The translations under genes were made by a program, and so were the position numbers. Below are positions 34,674 through 35,825 of a stretch of 35,825 nucleotides of DNA, one piece after another (the stretch's first letter is position 1; every line of letters starts with the position of its first letter). Below the pieces are notes generated by a model. The model was not told the DNA's origin. It saw only the letters and a list, made by a program, of their open reading frames with translations, and did no database searches. The DNA comes from Planctomycetota bacterium (lineage in GTDB: Bacteria > Planctomycetota > UBA1135 > GCA-002686595), in contig JANQEJ010000170.1 in assembly GCA_028278425.1 (NCBI GenBank), positions 1 to 35,825 on the forward strand. The letters are read 5' to 3'.

Positions 34674-35696
34674 GTGAAGTACTCCACCATCCTCGGACTG
34701 TTCGTGATCACGGCGACGCAAGCGGCGTCCTTCGGCCAATCGGTCGTCGTTCCGGCGGCGGACGAGTTCGCGGACGCCAACGACCAGAACAGGGCGCCCT
34801 GGTCCCCCGCCGTCTTCGAGTCCATCAGTCGCTACCAGGATGCCCGCGGGGCTTCCGATCTGACCGCCATGATCGGTTCGGAGATCTGCTCGGTGGCGTT
34901 CCGCCACGACTTCGGCCTCTTCCCGGGCGATGAGCCGTCGTTCGACTATACGGACGTGACCATCACGCTCTCGACGGGAATCGGCCTGGTGGACAATCTC
35001 TCGTTGAACCTCGACGACAACGTCGGGGCGGACGCCACGGTCGTCTACTCGGGACCGTTTAGCATGCCTGCTCTGGAGGGGGACCTGGACCCCAACCCCT
35101 TCGACCTGCGGGTCGAGTTCACCACCAACTTTCTCTACTGCGGCAACGACCTGCTCACCGAGATCAGGATCACCGGCCCGACGCCGCCCGTGTTTTACCT
35201 CGACAGCGCCTCCACGTTCGGGGACACGGTGAGCCGGGCTCTCCTCTACAATGGCGCCCCCGTCGTCGACACCGTCGGCGCGGTTGCCCGGATTGAGTAC
35301 CGTGGCCAGGCCTCCCTCGAGGAGTCCCGGCTCGGCACCCCCGCCAACCCCAACGCCCTCCTTCCCGGCGTGACGAGCGGTCCGGTCCTCGGCGCCACGT
35401 GGGACCCGGTCGTCGACCACACGACCTTCTTCCCGGGAGCGGTCTCCGACGTGCTCGTCGCCAACCCCGACGGGCTGCAGATCAACGTTCCGTCGGCCAT
35501 CGGCACGTTCCTCTGCAACCCGCCGCCCGGGCCGGGGCTCATTTTCCTGTCCCCGCCCGGCGCTCCCTTCACCGTCGCGATTCCCGGCGACTGTGGCCTG
35601 GTCGGCCACCGCGCCTGCACGCAAGGCGCCTCCATCGACGCGCTCGGCACCGCCCGGCTCACGAACGCGCTCGACATCACCATCGGGAGCTTCTGA
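34674..35696 (+). CDS. Secreted protein sharing the same C-terminal domain
   Basis: A 340-residue secreted protein with signal peptide MKYSTILGLFVITATQAASFGQ. The N-terminal part (about 23-215) is beta-rich and not recognised; it contains AFRHDFGLFPGDEPSFDYTDVTITLST and YSGPFSMP, like other planctomycete secreted proteins built around small-particle adhesion or unknown binding folds. Residues about 216-340 match the C-terminal domain of the preceding protein: LGTPANPNALLPGVTSGPVLGATWDP, HTTFFPGAVSDVLV, IPGDCGLVG and LTNALDITIGSF. The start is GTG at 34674, supported by AAGGAG six bases upstream (34662-34667). It is a tandem neighbour of the FG-GAP protein, 73 bases downstream. Function unknown. 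Confidence 0.82.
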   Translation: MKYSTILGLFVITATQAASFGQSVVVPAADEFADANDQNRAPWSPAVFESISRYQDARGASDLTAMIGSEICSVAFRHDFGLFPGDEPSFDYTDVTITLSTGIGLVDNLSLNLDDNVGADATVVYSGPFSMPALEGDLDPNPFDLRVEFTTNFLYCGNDLLTEIRITGPTPPVFYLDSASTFGDTVSRALLYNGAPVVDTVGAVARIEYRGQASLEESRLGTPANPNALLPGVTSGPVLGATWDPVVDHTTFFPGAVSDVLVANPDGLQINVPSAIGTFLCNPPPGPGLIFLSPPGAPFTVAIPGDCGLVGHRACTQGASIDALGTARLTNALDITIGSF

Positions 35697-35825
35697 ACCG
35701 CTCACCCGGCCGGGTCACGGCATCGCCTAGCAGCCCGTTGAAGAAGGGGTCGCTGCGGGGACGGCCGAGTCCCGGTAACCGCGGCGCAAGCTGATCGGAG
35801 AAAGACCGCCGAAAAACGCGGCTGG
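35697..35825. other. Right-edge intergenic DNA
   Basis: A 12-base palindrome ACCCGGCCGGGT (35704-35715), eight bases past the stop, may be a terminator. Positions 35728-35746 (TAGCAGCCCGTTGAAGAAG) resemble the terminal sequences of some insertion elements as I recall them; with no transposase in view this is only a hint. Confidence 0.35.

Overview
This is a GC-rich, gene-dense bacterial window with almost no non-coding space. It most likely comes from a planctomycete (phylum Planctomycetota), of the lineages whose secreted proteins end in a domain with a GxTSGPVxGxTWDPVxDH signature. This assignment is inference. It rests on two secreted proteins at the right end with that C-terminal domain, a secreted Cys-type sulfatase, a CRTAC1-type propeller lipoprotein beside TPR proteins, a FemAB-like protein of the kind found in exopolysaccharide/exosortase loci, and a LeuRS with a KMAKS signature.

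Layout. (1) 295-2335, minus: an EF-P gene with an Asn-tipped loop, downstream of a GT39-like membrane glycosyltransferase. (2) 2452-3434, plus: a PEGA lipoprotein and a GmhB-like phosphatase, overlapping by GTGA. (3) 3431-6577, minus: two paralogous GT2 glycosyltransferases (the second lacks the DxD motif) and a FemAB-like protein, a cell-surface polysaccharide unit. (4) 6789-13433, plus: a protein that looks like a degenerate receiver plus a degenerate histidine-kinase ATPase, a sigma-54 activator with a damaged receiver, and a coupled 1386-residue membrane-anchored TPR-like protein. This is the best candidate for an undescribed system here. (5) 13467-16108, plus: a TPR protein and a CRTAC1-like propeller lipoprotein that seems to start at CTG. 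(6) 16201-17240: a short HPF/RaiA-like protein, and convergently a DUF2267 protein with a possible small Pro-rich ORF upstream. (7) 17317-22031, minus: FabG-like reductase, double-domain SagB-like oxidoreductase, then rubrerythrin, a GlpC/HdrD-like Fe-S protein and DUF3501. (8) 22115-23805, plus: a cupredoxin-like lipoprotein and a PuuD-N-type membrane protein without its cytochrome c. (9) 23835-30992, minus: leuS, tldE, a sulfatase and tldD, tightly packed. (10) 31126-31201: tRNA-Ala(GGC), followed by a gene of visibly lower GC (31477-32487). (11) 33032-35696: two secreted proteins sharing the C-terminal domain.

Expression signals fall into two classes. Several genes have a -10 element only 6-9 nt before the start codon (2452, 6577, 13467, 22115), which predicts leaderless or nearly leaderless mRNAs. 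Others have a strong AAGGAG site 6-7 nt from the start (DUF2267, rubrerythrin, the 34674 gene) or a longer AAGGAGGAG closer to it (6789). Four-base stop/start overlaps are frequent: GTGA at 2859, 4517, 17866 and 21307, plus a probable CTGA at 14489 and a possible ATGA at 17044. No CRISPR array, rRNA, complete insertion sequence or integrase was seen.
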